A DNA stretch of 64,000 nucleotides, from positions 110,420 through 174,419 of the forward strand of contig DF239042.1 of NCBI GenBank assembly GCA_000507305.1. Direction: 5' to 3'. Positions 35,487-48,061 of the stretch are shown here, piece after piece. The notes beneath the pieces are model-generated. The model did not search any database. It saw only the letters and a list, made by a program, of their open reading frames with translations, and had not been told where the DNA came from. The position numbers and the translations under genes are program-made. How positions within the stretch are numbered: position 1 is the first letter of the stretch; each line of letters begins with the position of its first letter. This DNA comes from Breviolum minutum Mf 1.05b.01 (lineage: Eukaryota > Sar > Dinophyceae > Suessiales > Symbiodiniaceae).

Positions 35487-38400
35487 CTACGGTAGGATTG
35501 ATGGATTTCCAATCCAGCTAACAGTTAACAACGTGGGACGTAGAAATTCTATGAAGCCCTGCGAATAGTGGGACAAAATACATATTATGCAGGAGTTCTT
35601 CCATAAGCAGTACGCTTCTATCTCAGAGTGTTTGATTCTAGAATCGCTCGACATGGACTTGATGAGTGAATAAGTCCCAAACAAATCCACATCCACATGC
35701 AAGCAACCCCTCACATCGTGGCCCGAACCTCTCGTCGGAATGTGATATTACAAACAGCACGTACCTCTTCGTGCGTTGCACCAATCAAATTTCAACATGA
35801 TCTGCTGGAGAAGCGTTCCAAGAGTGCCCAGGGTGTCTTGTTGTCCCGTCAGGCCAACCTCTTTTTAAATGGTCTGCTTGTCTTTACACGTCCAATGCCA
35901 GCTCGATACAACGTTCCAATCACTTGCAATGAGTCTCTATTGCACTTTGAACAGCCAAGGCGCTGTTAAGTGTTCTTCATTAAAAATGAAAGATCTGAGT
36001 TTCAACCAATGGTTATTTGGTGGCTTGGGGCCCGGTGGTTTGGGATTCGAATCGGGGTGCCCCTAATTCGAATCCCAATCAATTTCATAAGGGGATCCCG
36101 TCCGAATCCAAACCCACCGGGCCCCAAACCACCAATTAATCATTAGTTGAGGTCATCTTGGTCCCAACCTGAGCATCTGCCTCTTTCTGCTTGGCATTCC
36201 ATTTGCCACGCCTGAACAGACAATCAAAAGTCCAAGTGGGTCTGACCTGAGGGTTTTCTTAGTGAAATATATTCAACTAAAAACCGATCCGATCCGTTTG
36301 ATATCCCTCGCAAAATAGGGTTCAGGATTTTTACATGGAGCTAGGCTGACATGAGAACATCCTCATCTTCTTGTAATTACTCCCAAGAAATGTGGTGTAT
36401 AAATGGTTACTAAGGATGCACACGTAACATTTTTCTTAGAGATCCAAAACATGTGCCCAAAAAGAGTCCTAATCCCAAGTGTTTTACACATATCTCAAAT
36501 TTCCAAAGCCCAACACTGATCGCGTTTCTGATTGTCTGGCCTCACAGCAGACACCTTTGGTCCAACCTCAAATTTTCAATTTGAAAAAACAAAGGTTTTT
36601 TTTGGGTGCGAACGTTTCGCAGTTTCTGGATATGATTGCTACACTGCTCCAACGAACTAGTTGATTAGATTGTGGTAAATAAATGAATGTCATGTGTTCT
36701 TTAGAAACATCCCATTATTTGCAGAGTTGTACAATTAATATGTTCCGGGCAGGGTGCCCTCAACACTCTATCAAATATTTATCTATTCACAGTAACTTGT
36801 TTTACATATAGTTTCTTGTATCAACTGGTGTTTTCACAGCCAGAATTTCTGAAACATCAACAACAACCCATTACCCTCCAGGGAATCAACATCATAAACC
36901 ACCAAACGGGAAGTTCGGAATCTCATCGACTCCAAAGTGCCGCTTGGGTAGGGGATATATGTGATCGTTCGCGGTTGAGGGTAATTTTCTCAACAAATTT
37001 GGGCCCCAAACCCAATGAAGATAGATATACTTCACCACCTTGGGCGCAGCTGTCATACCTTCCATTGTACTGGCTGCTTTCTCGCGTCCAAAGGTGAAGC
37101 CTTGGCCGAAGAAAAGAAAAAGCGGCTGGGAAATCCAGGCTTCGTTGGTTCCAGGTGAGCAAAAAAAAACGGGGACCTGGTTGTTTAATAGGAATCCTGA
37201 TGTCATGGTTTATGACGTTTATGAAATACAGTAATCACATAAATAACTGGGTAGGATTTCATCCCCAATATATCCTTTCATTGCTCAGATGAAATCCTTG
37301 AACCAACATTTGATGCTTTGGAAACGAAATCACTGAAGGTCAACGAAGACTTTTCTGGGGGTCAATGGTTTTGTGTATTGAAACCTGTAGTGTACCTGTA
37401 TTGTATTGTGCCTTTTTTCACAAATTAGATTCTCATAATCTCTCCAACCATCCAGAGCCATAGACAGAAAATTCGGCCGGGCGGTTTTCAGGTTTTCATC
37501 GGGATTCTCAGAGAATCCGGTCATCCCTACTCATCCCTATAATCCAAGGGATCATATAGTCATCCATAGTCATCCATGAGCATCCACGAGCATTCTCAAA
37601 AATCACAATCATCTCACAATTCTGTTTCTCAACAATCATTTGAATGCCCATTTTCACTACCTTCAATTGAATGACCTTAAAAGCCATGTCAAAACAAAAA
37701 AAACGGAAAAAAAACATGTTTTTGTTGGTGGCTTTACATCAAGCTCCATCCATGTCTACCTGTCTTTTACCCCGGGGACACCCCGGGGCATCGCCAAGGT
37801 GATGAAGTTTGGACAAAACCACCGAGGCACGGATCATTCCAAAGAGTACCATCTCTTCATTCAGCCAGTCTTTCATCCTGCCGGATGGTATGGATGGGAC
37901 ATTTCCACCCCAAAAATTTCAGACGCAGTTTTGTTTTTGGGATTGAAATAGCAGTAGAAGTGGAAGCAAAACAAAGAAACCTCCAACTACCCTGTGGTTT
38001 TGAGGATTCTGGGGTACGAGCAGCAACGCTTTTGATTTTTCCAAGGATTGCTATAGATCTTTTTTCTTTTCCATTCAGATTTTGAAGAAACCTGCCATTC
38101 AGATTGGTGCGTCTCCCTTATCACAAATGCACAATTGGAGGCGCCTCGAAAAGCCTAGAATCAATCTCTACAAACTCGCATCTGAGGGTGGTGTCTTACC
38201 AGATCCATCATCTCACCAGTTGATATAATACATCAATACTCATATCATGCCTATCATGTCTCTCTTGTTCATCATGTAGTTCATGTCTATCATCTTAAGC
38301 ATACCTTTGTTTCTGATGCAAAAAAAACACACACCATTCTTACATCCAAAAAACGATCATGAAAAAACATCCATCTCTACATCAACCCCTCCCACCATTT

Positions 38401-38594
38401 CTTTAAGTTGACCCTTTTCCACCACAATCCTCATCTGCCCCATAAACTTCACGGTCATCAAAAAAAACAACATACCCCCCCAAATTCAACCCCCTGGCCC
38501 AACCACCAAGGCCCTCCCAAAAACTTCGTATCGCCCCGACTTTCCCCCCATCTTCCCCTTCCCAACCAACCCACTTCCATCGCCGAAAATCTAC
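35487..38594. other. Unresolved stretch with one large palindromic element
   Basis: Holds the element at 36025-36137. At 35700-35970 both strands are open: plus 35697-35969 is uninterrupted, and minus has a strong donor GAAGAG|GTACGTGC. The strand cannot be chosen. A small minus exon at about 37058-37104 (FTFGREKAASTMEG, donor GGAAG|GTATGA) is plausible. No gene is chained. Confidence 0.4.
36025..36137. mobile_element. Long palindromic element, family L
   Basis: Arms 'ggtggcttggggcccggtgg' and 'ccaccgggccccaaaccacc', with an inner pair 'gggattcgaatc' and 'attcgaatccc'. It is the only copy in the window. Confidence 0.75.
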
Positions 38595-38692
38595 CGCGAA
38601 GCTGGGACTTCCGAGCTCAACGAGGCCACCATAACCAGCATTATGTAATTCCAACTTCTCCGGTTCCAACAGAGCCCAGTTGTAAGGCCTCT
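38595..38692 (-). CDS. Single exon of an unknown protein
   Basis: The acceptor is 'gacggaacttag' (or two bases later) and the donor GCG|GTAGAT. It encodes RPYNWALLEPEKLELHN followed by GYGGLVELGSPSFA. Its phase (0) is compatible with the exon ending at 39501 upstream on the same strand, so both may belong to one gene. The opposite strand is open too but Pro/Ser-rich and without splice sites. No family is recognised. Confidence 0.5.
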
Positions 38693-39500
38693 CTAAGTTC
38701 CGTCCGGTCCGACGGCTGGGGGAAAACATCTCCAGAAAAAAACAACACATAAAGGGTGCAAACACAATGAAGGGGTGGTCTTGAAAGTGGTGGAGGAGTT
38801 TCTTTTGTTTTTGATTGGGAAATTTGTTTGTTTCATGATTTGTGCTTTTTTGGTTGAGTTAGTTATCTGATTTTTTAAATATCACTATAGGTTATAAGAT
38901 TTTGCGGCCAATGAATGACCTGTTACATAAAAACGACACTTTTGTTTCACCAGGCATTTCTGATGTGTGTGAAACCAGGGCTGATTGGTTTAAGGCTGGA
39001 CGAGTGGCTTTAAAAGGCTCATGTACTTTCGCATCAGGGAAATTTCATGGGGCCTGAAGGCTGCCTTGAAGGGTTGGAAAATTCCATATGGTAATTCCCG
39101 AGGTTCTTAAGAAAACCATTGCGTAGGTAATTTCGGTGATCTTTCCCAACCAAAAAACATCAGGAAAAACATCAGATCCAATAAACGGAATCCGTTCAAT
39201 GAGTCGATCCCTTTGTGATAAAAAAATCCCAGAAAACAAGAAACTCTTGCCGCCACCAAATGGGGCCATGTCTTTCCGAAAAGACCATGAAATTTAGAAG
39301 GGATTTACGATCAACAATTGCAGGAGACTATTAATTTTTGATGGCCTTTGACTTACAAGACTTGGATTCTTGAAACAAGATGAGTCCAAATGCATGTCAT
39401 CCCCCCAGACTTTCAAAAAATCATCCTTCCAGTGATTACTGTTAAATGATAGTTCCAGGGGTATATTCCAATCATACACTCCCCAAAAAACAACATCAAC

Positions 39501-40371
39501 ATGTCTTGCATCAACAAATTCCAACCGGACATGGTGGTGTGGAAGCCCAAACTTTCCCACCGCGCACCCAGAAGCATCTCCAACTGCCGCCAAGGCTTTG
39601 TCGACGGTGATGTTTTTCTGCGTATCCTGGGCTTCAATGTGACCACCGTGACTGAGCTCCTATTCCAGGAAAAAAAGGGCTGAGTAACTTGCATTTGGCA
39701 TTGTTTGGCAAGGACAAGAGCATGGTGTTACAGCAATAAGTAGCTGGATCTTTCATTATCTTCCAGCAAAATTCTGTTTGTAAATTCTGCCCCAACTTAA
39801 TACACTCAGCAAAATTCAGTGGTTTTTTTTCGCTCCTTACATGGTTTTTCATGGATCATTCCCCATCACTCACCACAACAACACCACCCTCGCAGCGCCT
39901 TGGCTGTGCGTGGGCCTGAGCTCTTCTGGCTAGATGCCTCGAACATTCCAGCCATCAATCCATCCGCTGGATGGTTGGCCCCAGGAGGAATTCATGAATT
40001 GATGGAACCAAAATTCAGCTCTGCCCTCTAGGGAACGGATGCATATCCTACCGAAAGGGAAAAGGCACATCATCTTCAAAATTTTTCCTTTCCCGGGAAT
40101 ATGTCAGTTTCCAGGAGGGTAAGTAGATTGAGTGAAGCTGACTTTAAAATAATTTTGAAAATAACCTTTGTGATTGAGTGTTGGTCATCTTTTTTGTAGG
40201 AATACCCTGCCAATACCCTGGTGGTTCCTTTTGGTTCAGATGATTCTTCTTTCACCCAACGGACCCGACGGGATTTCATGGGAATAAGTCGTAGATATAC
40301 GACTGGAAGCTCAACTATCTGTCCATTCATAAATGCTTGGTTGTTAGCAATTTGGCTGAAGAATTCCACAT
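39501..40371 (-). CDS. Two exons of an unknown protein
   Basis: Exon 40217-40371 (acceptor 'aatcaattccaag', donor AGG|GTATTGG) encodes VEFFSQIANNQAFMNG, then VELPVVYLRLIPMKSRRVRW and VKEESSEPKGTTR. Exon 39501-39659 follows a textbook acceptor ('ttttttttcctggaatag') and encodes ELSHGGHIEAQDTQKNI, VDKALAAVGDASG and FGLPHHHVRLEFVDARH. Both junctions are phase 0. The intervening intron contains a family E element (40024-40125), and a further small exon may hide at about 39710-39830. The His-rich HHHV segment could bind metal, but nothing else supports that. No family is recognised. Confidence 0.6.
40024..40125. mobile_element. MITE-like element, family E, inside an intron
   Basis: Arms 'agggaacggatgcatatcc' and 'gggaatatgtcagtttccag' with the core 'atcatcttcaaaattt'. 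On the plus strand its right end runs into a perfect donor-like 'gggtaagt'. Confidence 0.7.
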
Positions 40372-40741
40372 CTTGGAATTGATTTCCAACCAAAATTTCA
40401 ACCATTTTCCAACATTTTCCAACAAATCTACTAATTCCAACCAACAAATCTTATCATTTCCAACCATTTTCAAAAGTGGATAATTAGTAGATGATGTTTG
40501 CTCATCTCCACGTGCCTTTTGTAATGATGATGTTTGCTGAGGCATGTGTTCCGTCTCTTCCCTGTGATTCACTACGTGCCTTTCTCATCTTTTGCGTCGC
40601 GATCAAGTTTTCATAATCTTTTCGCAGTGCCTGAAAACCCACCCGTCCCTAGGAGTGCAAGTGCTTTGGAAAAAGTGCCATGTGTAAACATTGGGGATAT
40701 AGATCTTCCACTATATAAACTTACACACCCAACAAACTAAC

Positions 40742-40920
40742 CTAGCCATCATTTTCTTTCGATAGTTTGCAAGTCTTCCACAATTTTGATGTGGAGGCCT
40801 CTGCAGACATCGACTTTTCCATAGCGTCAGCAGTAAGAACCTGCAAGGTGAACCAAAAAAAAAGACCCGTGTTTTGCTTGAAGTCAATTCCCCATCTTCA
40901 ACCAAAAAGGCCTCTTGTTT
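40742..40920 (-). CDS. Terminal two exons of an unknown small acidic protein
   Basis: Exon 40742-40840 follows an excellent acceptor ('tttggttcaccttgcag'), encodes VLTADAMEKSMSAEASTS, then KLWKTCKLSKENDG and stops with TAG. The frame upstream (40867 to about 40920; KKQEAFLVEDGELTSSKTR) ends CGG|GTCTTT, so the intron is only 26 bp (40841-40866), phase 0 on both sides. Continuing left, the frame closes at TGA unless one T of a T5 run near 40915 is removed. That would give an upstream ATG right after an AG. No family is recognised. It lies just upstream of, and on the same strand as, the gene ending near 39501. Confidence 0.5.
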
Positions 40921-41410
40921 TTTCGTCAAAAATCATCTCAACTCAAACTGGTCCCGATATGTCCCGATGCGCTAAATCCAAGCTCAGCGCACCTTCATGA
41001 GGCGTTCGCACATGAAATTCAAAGAGAGGTCCTGAAGGATTTACACAATGAACGAATTCACCAGATGTAAACAGGGACTATTTCGAGGAAAAATCTAACA
41101 TAGATATATGATATACCAAAAATGTGATGTTTCTTTTTGGAAATGCACCTCTGGTTTCAAAAATGGCGTCATTTTGGGTATCCAGGTATCCATGCTAGTT
41201 TTCGGTGGTGTACATAAGGTACATCCATATATGGATCAAACATAAGGGTGCATTTAAACTGACCTTGTTTTACAATAGTCCAATCGTCCATTTTAAGGTC
41301 AACTTTTAAACATCTGGTGATCATGGTACAAAAAGTCCATGCCCGAATATGTCATCAATTCCAACAAGTCCTTGAAGTTGAGGATTTTGTTTGGCATAAT
41401 TTTGTTCATG

Positions 41411-41505
41411 CCCATAGGATCCATGGGACGATTGTATATTTTACCAACATTTAGTTGATTTTTATGGTACATGTAGGTAAATATACCGGACATGGATCCT
41501 ATGGG
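41411..41505. mobile_element. MITE-like element, family G
   Basis: Arms 'cccataggatccatgggac' and 'catggatcctatggg' with inner 'acatttagttgattttta'. One of about ten copies in the window. Confidence 0.85.
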
Positions 41506-42267
41506 ATGTGTGTTTCTTCGGATTTCGTTGGTTTTCACGTTGTTTTGGTTGAAGATCGGCGTTCAGCTCCTCCGTGCGTTTCACCTCCAGTGTTGCATGT
41601 GCCTGGGTAGTAATCAAAGGCACTTGATGGACGTTGAGGTTTGAAAGGTGTGTGTAACACCTGAAACAAAAGTCACTGAGAAACCCTATGGTTTAGCGGT
41701 AAAATCTATGGTAAAGCTGCCTTTTGGTTGAAACCTAAATGAGTTGGGATTTTGGTTCTTCCGATATCAGTTTCGGAAGTGCTAAAAGATGTCAATCTCA
41801 TGTGTATGTGTGTGTGTGTGTTCGGGTTCCATGGAGCGTTGTTGTCATTCAAAAAGTTTCACCAGATCGGTTTTGACAGGGGTCATGAACTTCACTTCTT
41901 GCTAGGTGGAGCGGCTAGGTAATGGTAAAGAAAGCAACATGTTGATACGGTTCTTGGATGATATTGGTAAACATCCCCTGAGTTTAACAAAAAACCAAGC
42001 ATATTGATTGAATCATGATTCTTGAAGCTAAGATAGTAAACATCTGTAGCAAACATGAAAAAAACACATTGATGCAAATTATCCCAACTGCTTCGCGGCT
42101 GTGCCGTAAAACTGTTTACCAACTGCTCACCGGCCCAGCCTCTCCCAGCAATGCCATGACTTCGCCACTTCTGGCATTCAAACGTCCACGGCGCACCGCA
42201 GGAACTTCTTCTCCGTTGAAATGGATGGCAACCTAAATCTGCAGATGTTTCACAACAGCAAGGGGTG

Positions 42268-42367
42268 GGTGTTTCCAAAAATAGGGGCATCCCCAAATCA
42301 TCCATTTTAATAGGGTTTTCCATTATAAACCATCCATTTTGGGGTACCCCTATGTTTGGAAACAAAC
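42268..42367. mobile_element. MITE-like element, family H
   Basis: Arms 'ggtgtttccaaaaatagggg' and 'cccctatgtttggaaac', with inner 'tagggttttccattataaac'. Confidence 0.85.
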
Positions 42368-42596
42368 AGGTGGAAAATTGAGAAACAAAAATGGGGTGTG
42401 GCACACCCCCATTCCCAAGATGCTGGCTGGTGACCACCCAGGATGACATTACTGCATCTTTAGGCTCGGGGGATCCCGGAACTAAACCTTAACATCCCAT
42501 TGTAATAGGATAACCCAAAAAAATTAACCATGCGCAGGTTTTGATGATGCCAAAACCCTGATCTTACGGAATGCGAAAGCTCGTCTTCATGTTCAT

Positions 42597-42641
42597 GTTG
42601 TTGTTGTTTTTGTTTTTGTTGTTGTTGTTGTTGTTGTTGTT
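42597..42641. repeat. (GTT)n microsatellite
   Basis: Imperfect run of GTT and GTTTTT units. Confidence 0.9.
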
Positions 42642-43147
42642 ACACCAGGGCAAAAGTAAATGGCACAGTTACCATGTATTGATGTATTAATATAAGCCCT
42701 GTATTAGGTACTACCTTTTTTGGAGATTATGCCATGTACTTTGACCATGGGGTAGTATAGTCATTGACCACCTGAAAACTAATATGTCCCTTCAAAAATG
42801 GAAGTTGGAAGACGATCTTCCCTTTCAAAAATGATTCCGTTTGAGGGGACGAATTCCATCATCTTCGAGGGGCCCTTTCCCGATGGTTCCCGAAGATGAT
42901 CTGGATCATTACAGAATAGGATGAAGTAATTTGGGCTGAGATAGAATTTACAAAATAGTATTTTCGTGATGAATCCTCATAAAAGAATCTCATCCTTGCA
43001 AAAATATCGATTTTCAATAGGTATTCTTTTTTTGAAAATAGATTCGGAAACAGAATTATATGAACTGATTGCTCATTGCATCTGCAATTTCCTCAAATAT
43101 CAGGTTCGGTTCCGCATCTATTGGACAGACGAAAGGAAACTCTTCTA

Positions 43148-43242
43148 CCCATAGGATCCATGGGACTGGTATATTTACCCACATTTTGTCAATTTTTATG
43201 GTAAATGTAAGGTAAATATACCAGTCCCATGGATCCTACGGG
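43148..43242. mobile_element. MITE-like element, family G
   Basis: The cleanest copy of the family: 'cccataggatccatgggact' against 'agtcccatggatcctacggg', with inner 'ggtatatttacccacat'. Confidence 0.9.
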
Positions 43243-43683
43243 CTACAAAGACACTCCCGGAGCCCCAACGAGTTTGGAACGAACGAAGGTGCCAGAGCCC
43301 ACTTCCCATCTCAGAAGCGCCCATGCCACCACGTCATCCTGGAGAATCCCAAGCCCTAAAACCTTCAAAATACACCCTGAAGATTCAAACGGGGAAATAC
43401 ATGAGCCACGAAGAAAATTCCTTCGGATACGAATTCCATTGAATCCTGGTTGGTTAATAGGGATTCCTATAATGGGATAGAATAAACCCTATCAACAAAG
43501 GCTAGTATAACTAACCCCCAAAACCAACCTAAACAACCAGGCTTTTTTCATGGCTCGCATGGATCTGATTTTCCAAACCGCGACATGTGAGTGCTCCACT
43601 TTTCACTTTCATGATCAGTTGGATATTGAGGAATAATCTCTGTGAAACTTGACCTAACTTGATGTGTGACTAAAATAGTGTAC

Positions 43684-43794
43684 CTAGTTGGTGGTTTCAA
43701 CCCATCTGAAAAATATGCTCGTCAAATTGGATCATTTCCCCAAATAGGGATGAAAATAAAAAATGTTTGAAACCACCACCTAGGTACTTACATC
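43684..43794. mobile_element. MITE-like element, family F
   Basis: Arms 'ctagttggtggtttcaaccc' and 'gtttgaaaccaccacctagg' around the core 'gtcaaattggatcatttccc'. Confidence 0.85.
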
Positions 43795-44979
43795 TTGTGA
43801 TTGCTAGCATGATGCATGACATGTTCAACCATTGTTGTCTGTTTGGGCTGTACCCGAGTTTTATCTATACACATTTTCAAATCCATATACCCTGGAAGTC
43901 AAGCCCACCATTAAAAAATAGTCCCCCAGAACTGATGAAATAAATCCCTATATAAAATGTCATGGTCTTTTGCACAAAGACTATGACTATTTATGACTAT
44001 TTAAAGGTCGACTTGCACCCCCAGGGTATATTTTGATATGGCAATTTCATGCTGCTTCAGCATCCCCAGTGAGCCACCAAACAATGGCACCACTGACTTG
44101 GATTGCATGTGCCACAGGACATCACAGCTGTTAAAATACATGTGGGTGAACTAACATAGCTGGCTAGCACATCCACCATTTTGACTGGTGTTTACCGTTT
44201 AACAAATGGGGGATTGTCCCGTTGCGACATGATAAGTTTACCAAGGATCAATATAGAAAGCCCGACCATGAGTGAAGATGTATCTCCTATTAAAAATGCT
44301 ACTTTTCCATCCAGCCATGTCAGTTTTTTTGCGGGAAAAAACCCCATGCCACGGTTTCAACCGGTTCCCGTCCGTCAAATGCTCACAAAGCTCTTCAACT
44401 CCCCCTGGACCGAGGCGAGAGTTGAATGAATGCCGACTTCATGGTTCTTTTCATGCCAACATCACTGGTTGGTGTTTTTTTTTCCCACCATTCTGAAAAA
44501 AATATGTGCAAGTCAACTTGGATCATTTCCCCAAGGGGTAGAAAATTCCAAATATCTGAAACCACCCACCTAGTATCACATATGCTTTAAAATATCCTTC
44601 CAATAAAAAGGTGTACTACAGCATTTTTTTGGGGAACTCGTACTACAGCATTGACATTCCTTGAGTTCTTTGTTGAATAGGACACCACATTAACAAATTG
44701 TGTGTGTTAGGGTCCCTCGATGTTCAAGATCCTTCAAGCACCACAAAACAAAACAATTGTTGATGTACTGCCCACATATCCAAAGTTTCTATGACATTCA
44801 TCTGCACCATATATCTATACCAACATCTACTACCTGTAAATACATCTGTACCTATATACATCTATAACATTTCTTTAACAACACTTTCCCAAAAAAAGTT
44901 CCTATCATTTTCCCATCTTTTCCCCCAAAAAAGCATCCTAGATTGTCCCAACTTTTTCAAAAAAACCATCCATACATCT

Positions 44980-45085
44980 ACGCTCCCGAAAACTAACATG
45001 TCCCCTGAAAATTGATGGTTGGTTCAGATGTATCCTATTGAAATAGTCCTTTTTTTTGGGAACATGTTAGTTTTCCAGGGTGGAA
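44980..45085. mobile_element. MITE-like element, family E
   Basis: Arms 'ctcccgaaaactaacatgtc' and 'gaacatgttagttttccagg'. Confidence 0.75.
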
Positions 45086-45654
45086 AACCCAACATTTCAG
45101 CAGATTTTTCCCATCCCAAAATCGGTCCCCAGATTTCCATCACCTGCACCGGCTCCCAAGACTGAAGTCGCTGCTGAGCTCACACTGCCACCACGTCGAC
45201 CAGGTTTCCCCATTGGGCGGCGGAGCGGCTCCAGCGGCGAAAGGAGGCCCAAATTTGTCTCAGGTGAAAATGGGAAAAAATCACCTACGAATGACATACC
45301 ACCTTGGACCTGAACCAACAAAAACTCTTAATCAAGGGGACTTTTTTGGTGGGGGGTAGTTTTTTTGGTTGGTTTTTGGTAAGTATCTGGAGAATACCAA
45401 GTTTTTTTTGAGTGTAATTCGTGTTTATAGCAGCAATTGACTGATAGGAATTACCCACCAAAAAAATGGTCTTATCTTTCGTACTTGGAAGATTCAACCA
45501 ACACTTTTTGAGATCGATTTGGCTTTCAAGCTTGAGCTCCCCACAATAAGCTGATAAAACCTACTGTACGTGTTTTTCACACATTCTGCAAGAAAGTGCA
45601 CGTCAACACATTTGGTCTTTTTTACTACTTGACTCCGTCTATCAATTTTTGCAG

Positions 45655-46115
45655 CAAAAGGTTAAGCAACCAAACCCCATTTTTGCTGCTACTAAAACGA
45701 ATGACATCATCTTTGCACTCAAAGTTTTCGTCATCTTCGCATGTTCGTTAAAGCTGTTTTCGGCTGCGGGAAGGTTGGGAGTCGAAAGCCAAGATGCCAA
45801 GATGATTGAAATGTGCCCAATATGCAGTTGTTTAAATGGAATCAAAAGTTGGTAATTGTTTTTGGGGGGGACAGAAACATACTTGGTCGAATAACCAAAA
45901 AGGGTTGTAAAGACTCCGTTTTGGACAAGGTCAGGATGTGCAAGGATGTATACAGCATGCTGCATTTGATTAATGATCTTCTTCTGAAAACCTTCCCACA
46001 CTCTCTCAGTACCTCTGCACAAACATCAAACACTTGCACCACCAAGCAAGCAAAGCACGAACGTCTTCAACACTCCTCGACGAGGCACCTCTTTTTGAAT
46101 CTTTTTGAGCGATAA
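45655..46115 (+). CDS. Candidate terminal exon, unknown protein (one frame break)
   Basis: A strong acceptor ('atcaatttttgcag') is followed by an open frame (QKVKQPNPIFAATKTNDII, FALKVFVIFACSLKLF). It ends at TAA near 45855, unless one A is added to the A4 run near 45844. With that change it continues KLVIVFGGDRNILG, CKDSVLDKVRMCKDVYS and so on to the stop at 46115. The minus strand is also open for 126 codons (45642-46022), so the strand is uncertain; the acceptor favours plus. No family is recognised. Confidence 0.35.
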
Positions 46116-46517
46116 AGCCAAATGCGTGCTCAAATGCGAGATATGCGAGCGACAATCTTGTTTGGCTGAAGAATCCTTGTAATTGTTCGCTCTAAACATC
46201 AATCGTATTCCTATAAAATGTTCCAAAAAAAACTATATGTTTATACATTTTTTTACGATACAATAGTACTAGCTTCTTTAAATATCTTTGACATCTTTGT
46301 TGGCTCTCCCATTTAGATCGCTCGGACGGATTAACTCGAGTTCCCCCAAAGGTGAGGAACGGAAAAGCATCGAATCGGATGAAGTGATTTCACTTCACTT
46401 CCGGCAGCCATTGCCATGAAGCGGGATCCCATGGTCGAGTCTCAAATGATACCGTTTTTTTTGGAAGGTTGTTACGATTGGCATCTTCCATTAGGGGGCA
46501 TCTGAAGGTCGTGGAAG

Positions 46518-46757
46518 TTATGATTTGTTGATGCATGTTGATGCTAAGAAAGAACTCTCGGGGAAGTTGTTGTTTAAAACATGTTGCAAAACAAATACTT
46601 TGACAGTGTGGGAAAAATACATCCATCCCAGTTTTAATAGATGTTTCAAAGTTGTTTTTCTCAAGTCAGTGGTGTATTCTATGGTGATTGCTTGTTTTTC
46701 CATACATGCACCAAGCATTAGAAGAGTTGGATCATCCATTTCCCTCCTAGCCAGTAC
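46518..46757 (-). CDS. Candidate exon, unknown protein
   Basis: A long minus-strand frame encodes EMDDPTLLMLGACMEKQ, AITIEYTTDLRKTTLKHLL and KVFVLQHVLNNNFPESS before a stop at 46518. Its start is unclear, because upstream the frame runs into a family E element (46868-46960). A plus-strand frame (46525-46770) overlaps it fully, so the strand is not settled. Confidence 0.3.
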   Translation of the reverse strand, partial: VLARREMDDPTLLMLGACMEKQAITIEYTTDLRKTTLKHLLKLGWMYFSHTVKVFVLQHVLNNNFPESSFLASTCINKS

Positions 46758-46867
46758 CGGAGTGATGTGATGATTGTGATGTTTTTCACCGTTGGTGCTA
46801 TCCGACCTTAACACACGAAGATATAAAAGGAGCCAAAAACAACTTGACCGGACACAAGTGCGGATTT

Positions 46868-46960
46868 TACAGGGAACTAACATATCCCACCTGGGGAAAA
46901 GGAAAATCATCTTCAAAAGTACCTTGGTATGGGATATGTTAGTTTCCAGGAGGGTATTTA
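46868..46960. mobile_element. MITE-like element, family E
   Basis: Arms 'agggaactaacatatcccac' and 'gggatatgttagtttccagg', with the core 'atcatcttcaaaagtacc' shared with 12050. Confidence 0.8.
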
Positions 46961-47596
46961 CAAGGAAAAAATCAGCTCTAAACCACACTTGGCAAGCTGA
47001 TGATCAAAAATCAGAGTCGTTGAGATTCAGCATGACAAAACAAAAGGATGGGAAAAAAAAACATTTGTTCTTAGAAGACCTTGGAATGTTGATGAATTTT
47101 GGAAGTCTGAAGTCTGCATGAATCTCACATGGATGGGATGTGTCATCCCGTTCGTCAGCCTCCTCTCACTTTGCTGTCAGACCTGTTAAGCCAGGAATGT
47201 GGGGGAGAATTTTCCCAGCGCATTGTGTGGCCACCGGCTTTCGTGAAACATGCGAATCGCAACAAAATATCCATCAAAATCCAAGCCGTTGAACTGAAAG
47301 AAAAACAGCGATGGTCAAATATTCAAGCATTCAAACTGAGTCGGTATCTGGTACATATAATGCAATTAATATACACATGCTTCAGATTGGAAAGCCAAAG
47401 AATAAGCATCTAGTTGGTGTGTTTCCAAAATATAGGGACTCTAACATTTCTGGATGGTTCTGGGAGGATATCCCAGTCCCGAATTTCCAGGGAATCTCCA
47501 GGAGCCAAAAAATCGCCGCAGCGGAGACCGGTGACCAACCCCGGTGACCACGGGTCCAGGAGCATTGAGCAGCTTTCCCAACATTTCATGATCCTT

Positions 47597-47710
47597 CCCA
47601 TAGGATCCATGGGACTGGCATACTTACCTACATGAAAACCATAAAAATCAACCATTCATGTAGGCAAATATGCCATAAATATACAATCGTCCCATGGATC
47701 CTATATGGGC
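47597..47710. mobile_element. MITE-like element, family G
   Basis: Arms 'cccataggatccatgggact' and 'gtcccatggatcctatatgg'. The core contains an extra 'ccataaatatacaatcg' segment. Confidence 0.85.
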
Positions 47711-47950
47711 TTGAATCCAAGTATAAATTCATGCGAAAAAAATATGTTTCGGACATTTTCACGCTTCAAACATTTCCCATGTCAAGTTGGATCCAACTTC
47801 ACGGGAGTATCACGGATCCAAACAGGTGCCTGGTGCCAGCGGAGGAAATGTTTTCCTCACATGCCGCAACCTCGACGGACATGCTGTGGGAACCAACATC
47901 GACCCAACAGATCCAAAAAAAAAGGACCCCTTTTTGGGGCACTTGTTAAG

Positions 47951-48061
47951 CCCATAGGATCCATTGGGACGAGTTGAATATTTACCAACATTTATTAGTT
48001 GATTTTTATGGTTTTCATGTAGGTAAATATATGATACATGGATCCAATACGATCCTATGAG
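47951..48061. mobile_element. MITE-like element, family G
   Basis: Arms 'cccataggatccattgggac' and 'tacatggatccaatacgatcc'. It lies 240 bp from the previous copy. Confidence 0.8.

Larger units (their letters stand above)
40921..45654. other. Intergenic, rich in inverted-repeat elements
   Basis: No gene could be chained. It contains family G (41411-41505, 43148-43242), H (42268-42367), F (43684-43794, 44464-44574), B (about 43888-44035) and E (about 44980-45085) elements, and a (GTT)n tract at about 42597-42641. A minus open frame at 41892-42449 is largely the H element read through. Confidence 0.5.

Noticed and set aside
36039..36080. 'gattcgaatc' resembling a tRNA T-arm
   Set aside because: The motif is part of the arms of a long palindrome; no acceptor stem or anticodon arm can be drawn.
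37640..37951. 103-codon plus-strand frame
   Set aside because: Poly-A rich, with no splice support; composition is not protein-like.
41892..42449. 185-codon minus-strand frame
   Set aside because: Much of it is the family H element at 42268-42367 read through.
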